NCBI RefSeq assembly: GCF_000247695.1
Contig: NW_004624805.1
Span: forward strand, 2,034,539 to 2,098,538
Source: Heterocephalus glaber
Lineage: Eukaryota > Chordata > Mammalia > Rodentia > Bathyergidae
DNA: 64,000 nt
Direction of reading: 5' to 3'
How positions within the stretch are numbered: position 1 is the first letter of the stretch; every line of letters begins with the position of its first letter. Positions 10,500 to 21,949 of this stretch are shown piece after piece. The position numbers and the translations under genes are program-made. Under the pieces are notes generated by a model. It saw only the letters and a program-made list of their open reading frames with translations, was not told the origin of the DNA and did not search any database.

Positions 10500-13400
10500 A
10501 AGCATGTCAGCTACTGCTTATTATTAGTATTTCATTTTTCAGATTCAAAAAGATTTGAAGTTTTAAGTAGGAAAAAGAATCAACATGAAAGAATCAAAAC
10601 AGGGCAGCAAAATGTTTCTCCAAGAGACCAGGAAAAGCTTAGGAATAACTGACAATCATGAAAGAATTGACTTCCACTCTTTTTGTAGGAAAGCAACCCA
10701 AAGTACTTCCTGGAGGTGACAAAGTTACATGCACAAGAATGTGCTGACTTCTAGGTGATTATTATTCTCTACCAAGTTCGCACGCCATAAAATCTGACCT
10801 GGGGCACTTTGATGAAGTGTGGCTCTTGGGAAAAAGGAATTCAGTAGCTCTGCCCTCAGGAGAGTATTTGTTAACCAGGCCAAATGCTAAAGGAAAGCAT
10901 TTCACTTTTGTGAATTCAGTCAAGGTCTGACTTCTGTTTCATTCATTCAGCTACAGCATGTCAGTGTTCAGGGAGGGGCTCAGCACTGACCATGATTGGA
11001 AGACGGGGAATATTTTCCCTTTTGGACACGGATGGACTGAAAGTCCTGACATGGGCACTTGGTAGCACCGAGCTCGGGTTGCTAGAATTCTGTCTTAGCT
11101 CTCGCCAGCCAGCTGTGTCAGGGCCTGGGCCTTCAGCACACTGGCCGGAGGATGCTATTGGATCAGTACCAAAGATGTCAGAAGGAGTGCCGGTCAGGTC
11201 CTAGGAAGGAAGAGCCATTTGGGACAGTCACCTTCTCAGAAGGGTCTCCAGGGAGAAAGAACATGGGAGGAGAGTCCTGGCAAGCGCGCCCCGGACGAGG
11301 AGAGCAGAACAGAGTCCAGTGAACTCCGAGGACAAGTGTGGGCTCCAAGGCCACTTCTGCTTCGTCCTGGCCTCGGCTCTCTCGTGGGTGCTCTTTGCAC
11401 GATCAAGCAGCTAACCGACTCTCTGACGGTACCTACCGGGGCGGCGGGGGAGCTGTCAAGACTCACACACAGCCCGAGTCCAGTGTTAACTGCTGTGAAG
11501 TTAGGGAGGTGAGCTTTGGGGCAGCTGCCTTGTGTCACTCTGAGCACAGCCACACTGGTCGTTGCCGTCTTAAGTGGCCTTAGGTGGGGCTCGTTGGGAG
11601 GCATCGCCTGGTGGCTTGGAGCCTTGGTAGCGCTTCGTTTTCACTGAGCCCCAGTGGGTGGGTCCCAGGGACTTTATTGGACGTTTGAATCTGTCCTCTT
11701 CTAAAGATCATTCAGAGTGTAGTGGCCTGACGTAACCGGGTCACCTTGAGGACTGCTCTGTAGGAACTGGTGACACAAGAGGGAAGCAGGGCGCAGTGCA
11801 GTCACGCAGGACTCCAGGCCCTGTCCTTATGTCTTTCGGCTCTGCTTGCATAGCCACTGGCGTGTTTTATTTTGGGGACAAAGGATGGCACTGTTTAATG
11901 CTCCTATCCGTGCCAAACCCCAAAGGGGATAATTGCATTCTGCCTCCTGAAATTCCCTTTGGAATTTCATGTGGGCTAAGCACTTGCAACTGCTGTGGGA
12001 AACTGCCGTCATGCTGAGCCCCGGCTGGGTTCCAGGGCTGGGTGGGTCTCGGTGTAGACGCAGGGCTGGGCCACTGGCTGTAAGGTGCATTGAGTGCACT
12101 GTCAGAGGCCAGCTCACAGGGACCATGATGGTCCCCCTGTGCATAGCCGTTTAACTGGTGTGCCTGAGGAGGGCAGTCCATTTAGACACAAAAACAAAAA
12201 CAAAGCATAACAAACAACCTATTTTAGAGCATTTTTTTAATGGGTTCAAGTGAAAAAACAGAGTTCAGATGCAATGTCTTAAACTCACTAAGGTCATTAA
12301 AACTAATTGGAATTCTACATTTGAGGCCCGAAATAACGAAATTTGGTTCCCTGACATGCAGTTATTCTCTTCTGCACCGCACTGATAGCAATGCCACTGT
12401 AAATGAGCTAAAAATAATTTCTTATATGTGTGTTTAAATTCTTAGAACCAGCCTTCATGATATAAGAAAAATTAACCTCGCTGTTGGAATGAAATCCAGG
12501 TGGAGGTGTCCGTGTTATGTTACTTGAGTTTGGGGGAGGTACATACAGCTATGGTCACTGTAGCGCCTCCAGGGCATTAGCCAAACCCAGACAAGATGTT
12601 GGTTTTAATAATGGGATCAAGAGTTGCTCTGAGCCTTGATTGTAGTGGAGAATGAAATTGTAGCCATGGAGCGGTGTGTTTAAAACCTACCGAGAGGTTT
12701 CAGCAGGAAAGCGGAACTGAGGAGAGGAGGGAATCATTAATCACAGAAGTGACTGAAGTGGTTTAATAATTATGTTATTTCAGGGGGAAAAGGATCTGTC
12801 TAGAGTAGAAGGGAAGGCAAAGGCCGGTAACTAGAACTGGTTCCTCTCCTAGGTCGTCCGCCGGTGGGGCTACTAGTGGGAATGGTCTATTAACTAATTG
12901 ATCTGCTCTGCTCAATAGAGAGCTCCAGCTGCAGATCAAAGGTATTCTCTGCTACAAAGGCAAGCAGTGACCTTGGACCAGATGTTTCTCTTCCAGCTCT
13001 GTCATGCTTGATAACTTCAGAGTGTGGCTGAATCTGGCCACAAGCCTTGTCCATCTAACCACGGATTTGCAGAACTAGGGGTGTGTGTGTAGTCATGTGT
13101 GAGTGCATGTACACACCCGTGCGTGGCAGAGATGGGAACAGCTTCAGAATCAAAAGCTTTCGAGAATTTGCTTGGTTGGGAGCTAAGAAATTATTGTTCT
13201 TGCTCTTTATTTGCAAAGTGGAGCAGACTAAAGAATGTGCCAACTGCCAGCTTTTCAGAAGGTTCCAGTTCCTGTACCTTGTTCTACATTTGCCATTTAT
13301 AATAATGTATATGAAAGCATTATAATACATGTCTGTTATAATAAAATGAAAGATATTTGAATAATGGATGACTTTATAGAGATTCAACTATTGGCATTAT

Positions 13401-13920
13401 AGCCTAATTAGTTTCAGTCTCTTTTTTAATGTATAGAATAGTGAGAGTTAAAAATCTAAATATGATTTTTCTTTCAGTAGTCTCCCAGGAATTATTTGCA
13501 CATGTTACCTTTTTTCTTTTCAATTCTAAGTATGTACTCTTGTTCTGGTGGGGTTTTTTTAAAACTTCTGGATAAGGTGTTATTTATGATGAGGCAAAAT
13601 GTATAGATCAGAAGTTTCTTTGAAATGTACTTTAATTCATCAATATTTCTTTACTATGAACTTTCAGAGATTCCTACAGTATGAAAACATTTTGAAAAAT
13701 GAGACGCCTAAAATTGCCTTGATGTGGTCTACGGCCTTTTAAACAATGTTGTATTGCTTTCTCAGCTGATTGCAAATATCAGCAGAAGCCCATTAATTCA
13801 TCTGACTGAGAGAAGTTCTGGGATTCAGGGATGTTCAGATTGAACTTTAATGCATCTCAGGCAATTAAATTCCCCATAAAAGGAAAATTTTTCATTAAAT
13901 ATTTGGATGTTTGGAGGTAT
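10500..13920. other. Repeat-poor single-copy stretch
   Basis: About 3.4 kb without a SINE or LTR that I can identify. It contains AT-rich parts (about 12240-12480 and 13280-13480) and GC-richer parts (about 11200-11600). Overlapping frames near 11220-11600 are shadows of each other and carry no domain. Confidence 0.45.
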
Positions 13921-13924
13921 TTTT

Positions 13925-13998
13925 TCCCCCTGGGAATGAAACTCAGGCTTTGCCATGCTAGGCAAAGTGTCCTGCCTTTGAGCTCCTTCCACAACCTG
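13925..13998 (-). mobile_element. ID-type SINE
   Basis: The plus strand shows 'ctgggaatgaaactcaggct', 'tgccatgctaggcaaagtgt' and 'gagctccttccacaacctg', an inverted ID SINE with a T-rich left end corresponding to its tail. Confidence 0.75.
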
Positions 13999-13999
13999 A

Positions 14000-15235
14000 T
14001 GATCTAGTTTTTCAAAAGTTAAGCAATTTCTGAAATTAAAATTTCGCTCCCTTGTCCATGTGTATACTTAAAAGCAATATTTATGGGGTAACGTATTTAT
14101 CATATGCATTTATCAGGTAATTTTTTGGAAAACACAACTTGATAGAGTGGAAGGAGGAAAAGGTGACCAATGGCTGCCCAGAGACATGCTGTCTGTGCTG
14201 TACCCTCTGTGCATCTCCTTCCTCAGGTGCCAGACTGAGCGCACATACTGCACCTTCACCTGCTCAAGTCCCACGGAAATGACCAAAATGGTTGCTGTCT
14301 GTGGTCTGCATGGCATCTGTAAACCTGGCTAATGAAGCTACGACAGTGCCAGACAGTAAAGCAGAACCACAGAATGGGAATAAATCCTGGAGGATCGAAA
14401 GCAGACTGACCTGCACGAAAAGCAAATGAAAATGAAAAGCGAGGGGAATTCCAGAGATGAGAGGGGACTGGACAAGCTTGAAATTTGGGGTCATTGAGCA
14501 CAAAGGATAAGAGTTGGTCAGGTCTTCATTAGCATGTTTCCTTAAAGTTCTGAGTTCAGGACTTTGGGGATGGGGGTGCCTCCTTCACAGAGAGCTCCCC
14601 CCCACCCCGCTCCACTGCACCATCTCAATGCCAACACCGGTGAACTGGGCTGTGGATAACCCTGAGTAATTCCTAAGGAAACCTAACTCTTTGAAAAGGA
14701 AGGCAGTGTAGGTGTGGGCCCAAAGAGGAAAGCTGCAGATTACCCTGGGCTTGTGTGGAAATGCCAGGAACACATGCTGAATTTGTGAACTATGTCGAGC
14801 TTCTTCAGGCCTGAGCCAATCCTGAGGGCGCCGAAACTGCCTGCTTTGTACCATAGAGGGTCCTGCCTGATGACACCCCCACTCAGCACATGTCTCCCTG
14901 CAGTCCTTCATAGTAGAGAGACTGTTGTATGGTAACTCAGCTTTGCTCCTGTGTGGTGGACACACAGCACTGGGTATCTGTTGATGTCAAGTTCATGAAA
15001 GAGAAGGATTACTATGAACACATGGATTAACTGCTCCTAAAGAAAAGATGCAGTTTAACTTGAGTCTAAATATGATTTTAAAAAATCTTCAGAATCCTGA
15101 GACCAAATAAAAAGTGATGTTATATCCTTAAAATAAGAACAAGTTGTGTTTTTAATCATAGACTAAGAAGAGCTTCTAGTGATTAAAATATGATTTTGAA
15201 ATAATAAAAAAGTTAAGAGCTGGATTGAAAAATAT
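14000..15235. other. No gene or clear repeat
   Basis: Unique-looking sequence with overlapping short frames. The 126-codon minus-strand frame at 14585-14965 has no recognisable domain. Confidence 0.4.
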
Positions 15236-15239
15236 ATTG

Positions 15240-15325
15240 GACATCTGGATGGGGTGCTTAGTGGTCAAGTATTTGCTTAGCAGGTATGAAGCCCTGGATT
15301 CTATCCCCACTACTGCGAGAGAGAG
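15240..15325 (+). mobile_element. ID-type SINE followed by GA-rich tail
   Basis: 'ctggatggggtgcttagtgg', 'caagtatttgcttagcag', 'gaagccctggattctatccc' and 'cactac' follow the ID plan. Where the A-tail should be, a GAGA tract runs from 15316 to about 15361. Confidence 0.75.
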
Positions 15326-15361
15326 GGAGAGGGAGAGGGGAGAGAGAGAGAGCGAGAGAGC
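15316..15361 (+). repeat. (GA)n / (GAGG)n microsatellite
   Basis: Nearly uninterrupted GAGAGAGGGA-type purine tract adjoining the ID SINE tail. Confidence 0.9.
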
Positions 15362-15364
15362 AAA

Positions 15365-16375
15365 CATGACCAAAGGAGAACAGAAAATCTTCCACTATGG
15401 AAAGGACAAAAAAAGACAAATGAAAGAAAAGTAGACAAGTGTGTAAGACAGGATCAGAGGTCTAATATTCATGTAATAGGAAAGAAATAAGAAACAGAGA
15501 AACAAAGGGATAGAACAAAATAGCCATGTATGAAAAAAGACATGAATCTTTAGTTGGACAAGTTCATTAAATATTAGAAAAAGCAAAACAAAAACAAAAA
15601 CCCTGTGAGTAGTATAAGGATAGAGAAAAAATTAACAAATGTTTCCAGAAAGAAAAAAGTAGATAGATTGTCAATGATCAAACTGACATCAGCAACACAG
15701 GGCAGTGGAGTGGATGTCCTGCCATTTAATGATTTAAATAAAAGTAGACATTCTTCTTCTGTAAGGGGAAAGATAGCAAATATTTTAGATTCCGTGGGTC
15801 ATGTTGTCACTTGCTACTACATACCTCTGCCATTGCAGCATGGAAGCCACAACAGACAGAGCATAACTGAGGCAGGTGGCTGTGACTCGCCAAGCAGAAA
15901 GAGTGCAGAAAGAGGGGCGGGTTGGCTCTGACCTGTGGGCCGTGGTTTGCCAACCTCCACTCTTGAGCATAGAGTTCTATACCCAGCTAAACCATCAACT
16001 AAAGATGAAGGCAAAATAAAGACAGTCCCTGGTAAGCAAAAACTCAGACAGTTCAGTGACTGAGAATTAAAAAATATTATTCAGGAAGGAAACTGAACAA
16101 AACCCCAAAAGAGAGATGACATAAAGCAGAAGAAACTGTCCCCGAGCACAACCTAGAAGTGCAGAATGTCTTCTTGGAGCGGTGCTGTTTGAGACATAGT
16201 TTTGATTTTCTTCCTTCCCTATAGGTGCAATTATATTATTTAATTCTGCATGGAAAATAAATATGCAACCATAATGTTGTAATTACTCTATGATGAGGTT
16301 ATATATAATTTTAGAATCAGTGAACTCACTCCTGATGACATTGTCAGAATCACTAAAAAGAGCAGAAACAGAAAC
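15365..16375. other. A-rich sequence, no gene
   Basis: The plus strand is strongly A-rich with short frames. It may contain decayed L1 sequence, but I could not place it on the L1 consensus with confidence. Confidence 0.35.
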
Positions 16376-16652
16376 CTTGATGTGGCAGTTAGGGTGCAGT
16401 GTCAACTTGATTGCTTTTGAATCCATCCAGGCAAGTGGTGGCACACACCTTTGGGTGAGTGGGGGGCCATGGAGGTGTGGCCTTGGGGTCTTTGTCCGAG
16501 CCCTCCTCCTCCTCTGGCACTGGTCACCTCCTCTGCTTCCCAGCTGTCATGAACTGAGCATGCGCCATCCTGCCATGATGTTTCTGCTTTGCAGCCAGCC
16601 ATGCACGGACTAAACCCCCTTACAATGTGAGCCAAATTAAATCTCTTCTCCT

Positions 16653-16655
<3 letters not shown>

Positions 16656-16683
<28 letters not shown>

Positions 16684-16686
16684 TTT
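16656..16686 (+). repeat. (TTTA)n microsatellite grown from a retrocopy A-tail
   Basis: About eight TTTA units sit exactly between the left target duplication and the 3' UTR end of the SETD9 retrocopy, so the tract is the decayed poly(A) tail in antisense. Confidence 0.85.
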
Positions 16687-17570
16687 TTCATGACAACACT
16701 TACCTATTTTTTATTCTGTGAAATTAAAAGTTTTTACAGAAGTTTGTACACATCAACATTATAAGAATTGCTGGTGCTTGGCTAAAATTTTATAAATTAC
16801 CACAGTGGTATACAAAATAAATTGAAATTACAGTGCAAATAGTTTTAATTTAATAAACTATCATGTAGGTAAAAAACCAACTAAATTGTACTTGCATTAC
16901 AAATTTTGAAATTGTAATGAAGCAAGTCACTTTTTCCATGAAATTGGAACATAACTGTAATATCAATAAAACAATTCTTAGTTAAGATTCAAAATACTTA
17001 TTCTACAGGTGGAACTCAGAATGATCAACAAAAGAACATACAGAGTTAATGTGGCCACTAAGTAGAAAACCTAATTTCTAATTCACTAAGTTAGCTGACA
17101 ATTGTATAGTAGTTTGAAAAGAGTTTTTCTTCTTGCTTGATGTCGCTCAGTGCAACAAGAACAACACATCAAAGTGGGCTTTGTTGGTCATAGCTGTAGG
17201 CAATGTTTGGAAGATACTGCTTCAATTCTATAGGGAAAGCTGCAGGCACCTCAAGTTCCTGATAACAAACATTAGCTGGTCTGTCATTTGAACAATTGTT
17301 GACATACTGTCCTACAGCCAGTGGATTATGAATTTCTGATGTTAGCCATGTACTGTCATTCATTTTTAATGGGCCAATCTGATCTCTTCCACTGCATGAT
17401 CTGTACACAACTTTTGATATTCCTTTGTCGTTTCCATCAATGAGTACTCCATCCAGGCATCTTGGGTTGTGGCTCAGGTTCAACGCAATCCAGGGGACGA
17501 GGCGGTACATGTAACGGCTCCAGCACTGCCACAGGCCCCGCAGCAGGTGGTTGGGCATGGCTGCCTGAGC
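16656..17570 (-). pseudogene. SETD9: Processed retrocopy of SETD9, internally shortened
   Basis: On the minus strand an ATG (base 17558) opens MPNHLLRGLWQCW...VPWIALNLSHNPR. The frame then passes straight to CLDGVLIDGNDKGISKVVY and continues through the SET-domain C-terminal part to NYYTIVS and a stop at 17091-17093. From memory, human SETD9 is about 299 residues, so roughly 130-135 residues between these blocks are absent. The frame is kept across the join. One in-frame TGA at 17169-17171 replaces the expected arginine between SPL and CVVLVAL, which removes the last 25 residues. About 435 bases of AT-rich 3' UTR follow, ending in a TTTA tract that represents the former A-tail. Perfect 14-base repeats tctcttctccttta at 16642-16655 and 17571-17584 mark the insertion into the LTR. 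It has no introns. The parent is a predicted SET-domain lysine methyltransferase; this copy lacks much of the domain and is most likely dead. Confidence 0.88.
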
Positions 17571-17767
17571 TCTCTTCTCCTTTAAATTGTGGGTGTTAGG
17601 TATTTTGTCAAGCAAAGAAAAAGCTAATACACTTAATAATAAAAAATAATATAACTAACAAAACTGGATGAAGGTAGCTAGCATGGAGGTGGAGGCACTG
17701 TGGGTGCACAGCAGTACCATTCTCCTCTTCCCTCTTTTTTTATGGTGCTAATACGCAAAGGCTAGAC

Positions 17768-17975
17768 AAAGCAGGATTTGAATTCTGGTCTTACTGATGT
17801 CAGGTTGCATGACTTAATCTTTATACTTCTCAGTTTGTTCATCTGTGACACAAGGGTTATCATAGCTCCCATCTTCTGGGATTGTGTGGATTTGATGAGA
17901 CAATGCATATAGTGCACTTAGCACAGTACCTAGCACATTATAAAAAGTCAATTAAATGTTCAGTATAATTACAAC
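17768..17975 (+). mobile_element. MIR SINE
   Basis: 'aggatttgaattctggtct', 'ctcagtttgttcatctgtga', 'gatttgatgagacaatgcat' and 'agcacagtacctagcaca' follow the MIR plus-strand order over most of the element. Confidence 0.8.
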
Positions 17976-18364
17976 AAACGATACTTTACTAAGGGTTAAT
18001 TACATAAAGAGACTGAGATAGAATGTCAACTTCCAAGGGAAATAGAATCAGAATCATTCCCCATACATCTTCTAGAACTCTTTCTTTGCATAAAAATTTC
18101 CCTAAATGTCACACCAGGAGAAAAAGAGCTAGCTTTACATCACATGCTGAGGATTGAAGTGCATGTGGGAAAGGATGTCAAAGGAATGAGGGATGGTTAC
18201 AGCAACATTTTTGTATTTATTGCTCTTTCTTTGGAGTTTTTCACATTTAAAAAGAAATGTATATTTTTGCACACATGACATCTCCATGTGTCTCTCAGTG
18301 AGTTTCACTGTGCCGTGTTGTTCCTTCACACAGGGGCTGTGTCATATCAATGGGAACCAGGCAG

Positions 18365-18460
18365 GTTGAGAGGGATGAGAGATGGGAAATGAACTTTTCT
18401 GTCCTCAAGGAATTTATAGTCTAATTTTGGATAAGATGGATCCTCATGACATAGACACAT
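18365..18460 (+). mobile_element. L2-like fragment
   Basis: 'ctgtcctcaaggaatttata' and 'gtctaattttggataagatg' resemble the widespread L2-type motif 'ccctcaaggagcttacagtc'. The fragment is short, so the call is tentative. Confidence 0.4.
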
Positions 18461-18654
18461 GCGACGCCAGGCAGGGTATAGCTGGAAGGTATGGCTAACG
18501 TGTACTACCAAACTATTCATGAATAGTCAAGAATACTCAGGGATCTTAAAGTTGAGGGGGTTTTCCTTGGGAGTGTGGGGCAGTAGTAGAAGAAATGGTT
18601 TTAAAGGTGAAATTAACACAGCATGGTTCAAATTTAACTTTTTAACACAGAGGT

Positions 18655-19200
18655 TGAGAAACACAGCATGATAAAAATATGGTTAATATTTAAATTTAAA
18701 AAATGTATCCCAGTAAAAGACACATCTACCTCAAAAAACTCCCCTCACCTCAAGCACATTTATCCCATTGTTCTTGCCACTTTCTGAAGCAGTTCTGGAA
18801 GTGCTCTTTCAGGAGTGTCTTTAGTTGCATTCTGGCTGCTCTGATGTCCTGGATTGATCCAGACGTTTCACTTTCATGGTCAGTTAGACTTTGAGGAAGA
18901 GCCAGAAGCTGCATGGCACCTGACCTGGTAAATAAAGTGGGTGAGGAGACACAATAATGTTTTTACAAGCCTGCCTTTCTGTTGGATGACACTTAGCATC
19001 CATATTCACCATAATTTTCATCACCTCTTGTAAAGACACTCACAAAAGAGGACTCCAGAGCTGCTGCAGAAAGCGGCAAGGATGATGGGATGAGTGTGTT
19101 TGAAGTGAGGGAGGTATATTTTGAGGTAGATTAATGACAATGTAACTTACTGTAGTAATTAAAAAAAATTAAACATTCACATATATTTTGACCAGCCTGC
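18655..19200. mobile_element. Palindromic mariner-derived element, copy 1
   Basis: The left arm (about 18680-18905) reads on the minus strand as the C-terminal part of a Tc1/mariner transposase plus the transposon end. The right arm (about 19040-19195) reads as the same C-terminal part on the plus strand: 'actccagagctgctgcagaa' and 'agcggcaaggatgatggg'. Both outer ends carry the same terminal block (A/T-rich 'aaatttaaa', then 'cagtaaaagacac' or its inverse). The element is therefore a fold-back built from two 3' ends, with no 5' transposase half. It is non-autonomous and has stops. Compare the copies at 23889 and 59558. Confidence 0.75.
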
Positions 19201-19204
19201 ATAA

Positions 19205-20440
19205 GTCACTGTTGAAAACAATTCAGGCAAGTAGCTCTTACAAGAACAAATTCCATTTATGAAGTATGCATGCCATGACATTCTCTTTTCAGGTGGCGCC
19301 TGAAAAGCTGACTAAGGTCGTCTACAGTTCTAGCATAGTGACACACAGGGCTTCCAGTGTTTCTTAGAAAAACAACTTCAATTACTGCAATTACTGTGAG
19401 AACTCAGTCAGCAGATTCAGTGCGCTTATATGGATGACAGAAAACCGCTCTGACTTTGGAGCCATCAGAGGGGAGATGGGCCAGGGAGGAAGATGAGCAG
19501 GAGACTTGTCTCTGGGTCTTGGATCTTGGATCTTTGGAAGGGTAGTTATTCATCAGCAAGGATGCAGTGAAAGAGGATTTCTTCCAAGGGTTGGCAGGGC
19601 AACAAGTGAACAGAACGCTCTGAAAGCTGGAATCTGGCGTGGATGACAAGGGAACTCAACAAATATGCACTGGCAGCCATCTTTGGGGTCCAGAGGAATC
19701 TCTGCCTGTAGCAGAGTTGGAATTCTGCCACACGACGATACCAAATGGCTAATGGTGGTGATCTCACTAACAGAGCAGTGTTTCCCTCTGCTGATTAGAG
19801 GCACAGTAGCCGGTTAGCTGGGGAGAAGACAGGCATGGTTGGGGCTGTCACTCATTTATCACCTTTATCACCTTCTGGTTTTTAAATTGCCAGAAGAGGA
19901 GATTTATGGAGGATGCCTGAGATGTCTTGCTTTCCCAGGGTGATAATACGGTCCCCAGCACCCCACTCCTGGGTAACTGCCTTAGCAGCCAGACAGGATT
20001 ACTATAGACCTTGTTTCTTGGAGCTCTCTTTATAAAAAGAAATACTGTATGATTTTGGTTTATTTTGTTCTCCCTGGTAAATTAACTTTGATTTTAGACA
20101 TTTTTGTAGGTGAGGGTTCTGGTGATTTAGGATAAAAACCATGAAGGTGCTCCAGGGTCAACTCCTTAATTGTAGGTAGCTTGTGTGCAGTGACAGCAGA
20201 CAGTTCCCACTGATTTCTAGCCAGGTCTGCATAGTTCTGCCCTGACCTGGAAGTGGCAATCTTCCCTGCTGCTCACCAAATCTTCTGTCGACCCCAGAAA
20301 GCTTTGGTCTTTTAGTTATTCTCACTGACACCTTCACAGTGTGATGGGCAGCAGGGATGGCCACGTAGATCCATTGCCATCACCTACTTTGGGACGTCAC
20401 TGAAATTGTCCAGTCAAGCTCGTCACAGACAGACTTACCA
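19205..20440. other. No gene recognised
   Basis: Unique-looking DNA. The overlapping minus-strand frames at 19404-19804 have no domain and cover the same bases in different frames. Confidence 0.4.
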
Positions 20441-20446
20441 CCTGAG

Positions 20447-20774
20447 CGCCATGGTTTGGGGAAATGTCCTCCAAAGGCCATAGCTAAGGGCTGGCTTGCC
20501 AGCTTAGGTTGCTATTGGCAGGCAGGGCTTGGGGAGGAAGTTGTCATTGGGGGTGTATTCTAGAAGGGGACTCCTTTTCCTTCTCTTCTTACTTCCTGCC
20601 TGCCATTTGCTAGGCAGCTCCCACCATGATGCACTGCCTTGCATAGGCCCAAAAGCAACAGACCAACCAAGCATGGGCTGAAACTGCCAAAACTGTGAGC
20701 CAACATAAACCTTTCCCCTTTTAAGTTGGTTTATCTCAAGTGTTCATTATGGTACCAGAAAACTGACCAATACA
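20447..20774 (+). mobile_element. MaLR-type solo LTR with 5-base target duplication
   Basis: It has the MaLR layout: 'atggtttggggaaatgtcc' near the start, 'aaaactgtgagccaacataa' with an AATAAA-like 'cataaacc', and 'accagaaaactgaccaataca' at the end. Perfect ctgag repeats at 20442-20446 and 20775-20779 fit ERVL-class integration. The first base of the expected TG has changed to C. Confidence 0.85.
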
Positions 20775-20864
20775 CTGAGACACCGAATAAAGGTTTACCA
20801 ATGGCATACTAAAGAAAATGGATCCGTACCTTGCTCTTTAAAGGCAGCATGGGATGGCTTGGGA

Positions 20865-20865
<1 letters not shown>

Positions 20866-20897
<32 letters not shown>
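20866..20897 (+). repeat. (TG)n microsatellite
   Basis: About fifteen uninterrupted TG units. Confidence 0.95.
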
Positions 20898-20898
<1 letters not shown>

Positions 20899-20899
20899 A

Positions 20900-21440
20900 T
20901 TGCTGACATTAAAGAACTGTAGGGCCTTGGTAAGTCACATGACTTTCCTAAGGCTTCATTTTCTAATCACCAGGCAGGAATTAATTGGCTGGTTTTTCTT
21001 AGATTTCAATCTCGTATCTATAAACACACAACTTCCAATTTATATCTGTCTTGATGTCCACTCCATTATCTAAGTCAACAAGAGTCAAGATTTGAAAAAT
21101 GACGGTCTTTTTCCATTTTGAATTTGCAGGGGTTGCTTTCTTCCTGGAAACGATGCCCTTTGTGTATCTGTACTCAGAAGGAAGCTGGCTGGTGCAGGAC
21201 ACTGCTCTGGTGTCCTTTTTGGCAGGGAGGGCTGACCTGGGACCGGCTCAGACCCTTACGGGCTTTAGCCATGAAAAGGGCTTCTGCACAGAAGACACTG
21301 TCAAGAAGGGAGCACTGTTGGCCGTTGGCTCTGCTGTCCTCCGGTGTCTGTTCTTCAGTGCTTCTTTCATTTTTATTTTTTATCATGTTCGGGATCAACG
21401 CTTCTTCAGTTGAAGACAGAGGAGCTGGATGTGCTGTTTT
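20900..21440. other. No gene recognised; two overlapping open frames
   Basis: Plus-strand frames at 21099-21413 (104 codons) and 21118-21483 (121 codons) overlap in different frames. The first has a hydrophobic stretch near its C-terminus but matches no family I know. The second runs into the B1 SINE at 21445. Both are probably chance frames. Confidence 0.4.
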
Positions 21441-21444
21441 GGGC

Positions 21445-21512
21445 AGGGGGATTGCAAGTTTGAGCCTTGCCTGGGCAACTTAGCAACTTAATGAGACCCT
21501 GTCTCAAGACAG
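21445..21512 (+). mobile_element. B1-type SINE, 3' fragment
   Basis: 'ggattgcaagtttgagcctt', 'gcctgggcaacttagcaac' and 'tgagaccctgtctcaaga' are the 3' half of a B1 unit. Confidence 0.8.
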
Positions 21513-21949
21513 ACTTTGTGATAGCTGTGAGATGAAAGTCTGGCGTGACTTTTCTGGGCCATATCTAACAAATGGTCTTCAAAGGTGCTGTCTGTGATTT
21601 AAATAAAAAGAGACAAAATGAAATCTAGCACTGTACTCCAGCCTTTGTGTGGTGAGGCTGGGAAGTCACTAGCAGAGGAGAGCACTAACTGACGTTAGAA
21701 GGCCATTCAAGGGCGTTTGAGAGTATTCCCTAAAATGTGAACCAGCACTCTGGCTTTTCCATCCAGCTGTCTCCACACGTGTGTGCATGTTCATACACAA
21801 GGCCTTTCCTGGCAGCGTTATTAGCAGTGGGGAAGCCCAGAAAACAATCTGACTGTTTCAGCACTGTGTCATCTGTACAAATGAACACTGGCGGGGAGGA
21901 AAGAGAACAAGAACAGATCTCTGCTCCAGTAGAGGACAACCCACAGTTG

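Larger units (their letters stand above)
16381..17631 (+). mobile_element. MaLR-type LTR split by a retrocopy
   Basis: The LTR starts near 'tgtggcagttagggtgc' and carries 'gtgagccaaattaaatctc' at 16627-16645. It then resumes after the inserted retrocopy at 17585 with 'ttgtgggtgttaggtatttt' and ends 'gctaataca' at 17631. The two parts total about 320 bases. Candidate target repeats are cttga (16376-16380) and cttaa (17632-17636), four of five matching, as expected for an old ERVL-class insertion. Confidence 0.75.

Noticed and set aside
17559..17615. Upstream extension of the SETD9 retrocopy frame to an earlier ATG
   Set aside because: The extra residues are translated from LTR sequence and the target duplication, so the ancestral start is the ATG at 17558.
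21099..21413. 104-codon frame with a hydrophobic C-terminal stretch, possible small membrane protein
   Set aside because: An equally long frame overlaps it in another phase, there is no family resemblance, and the hydrophobic part comes from a TTTTATTTTT-like stretch.
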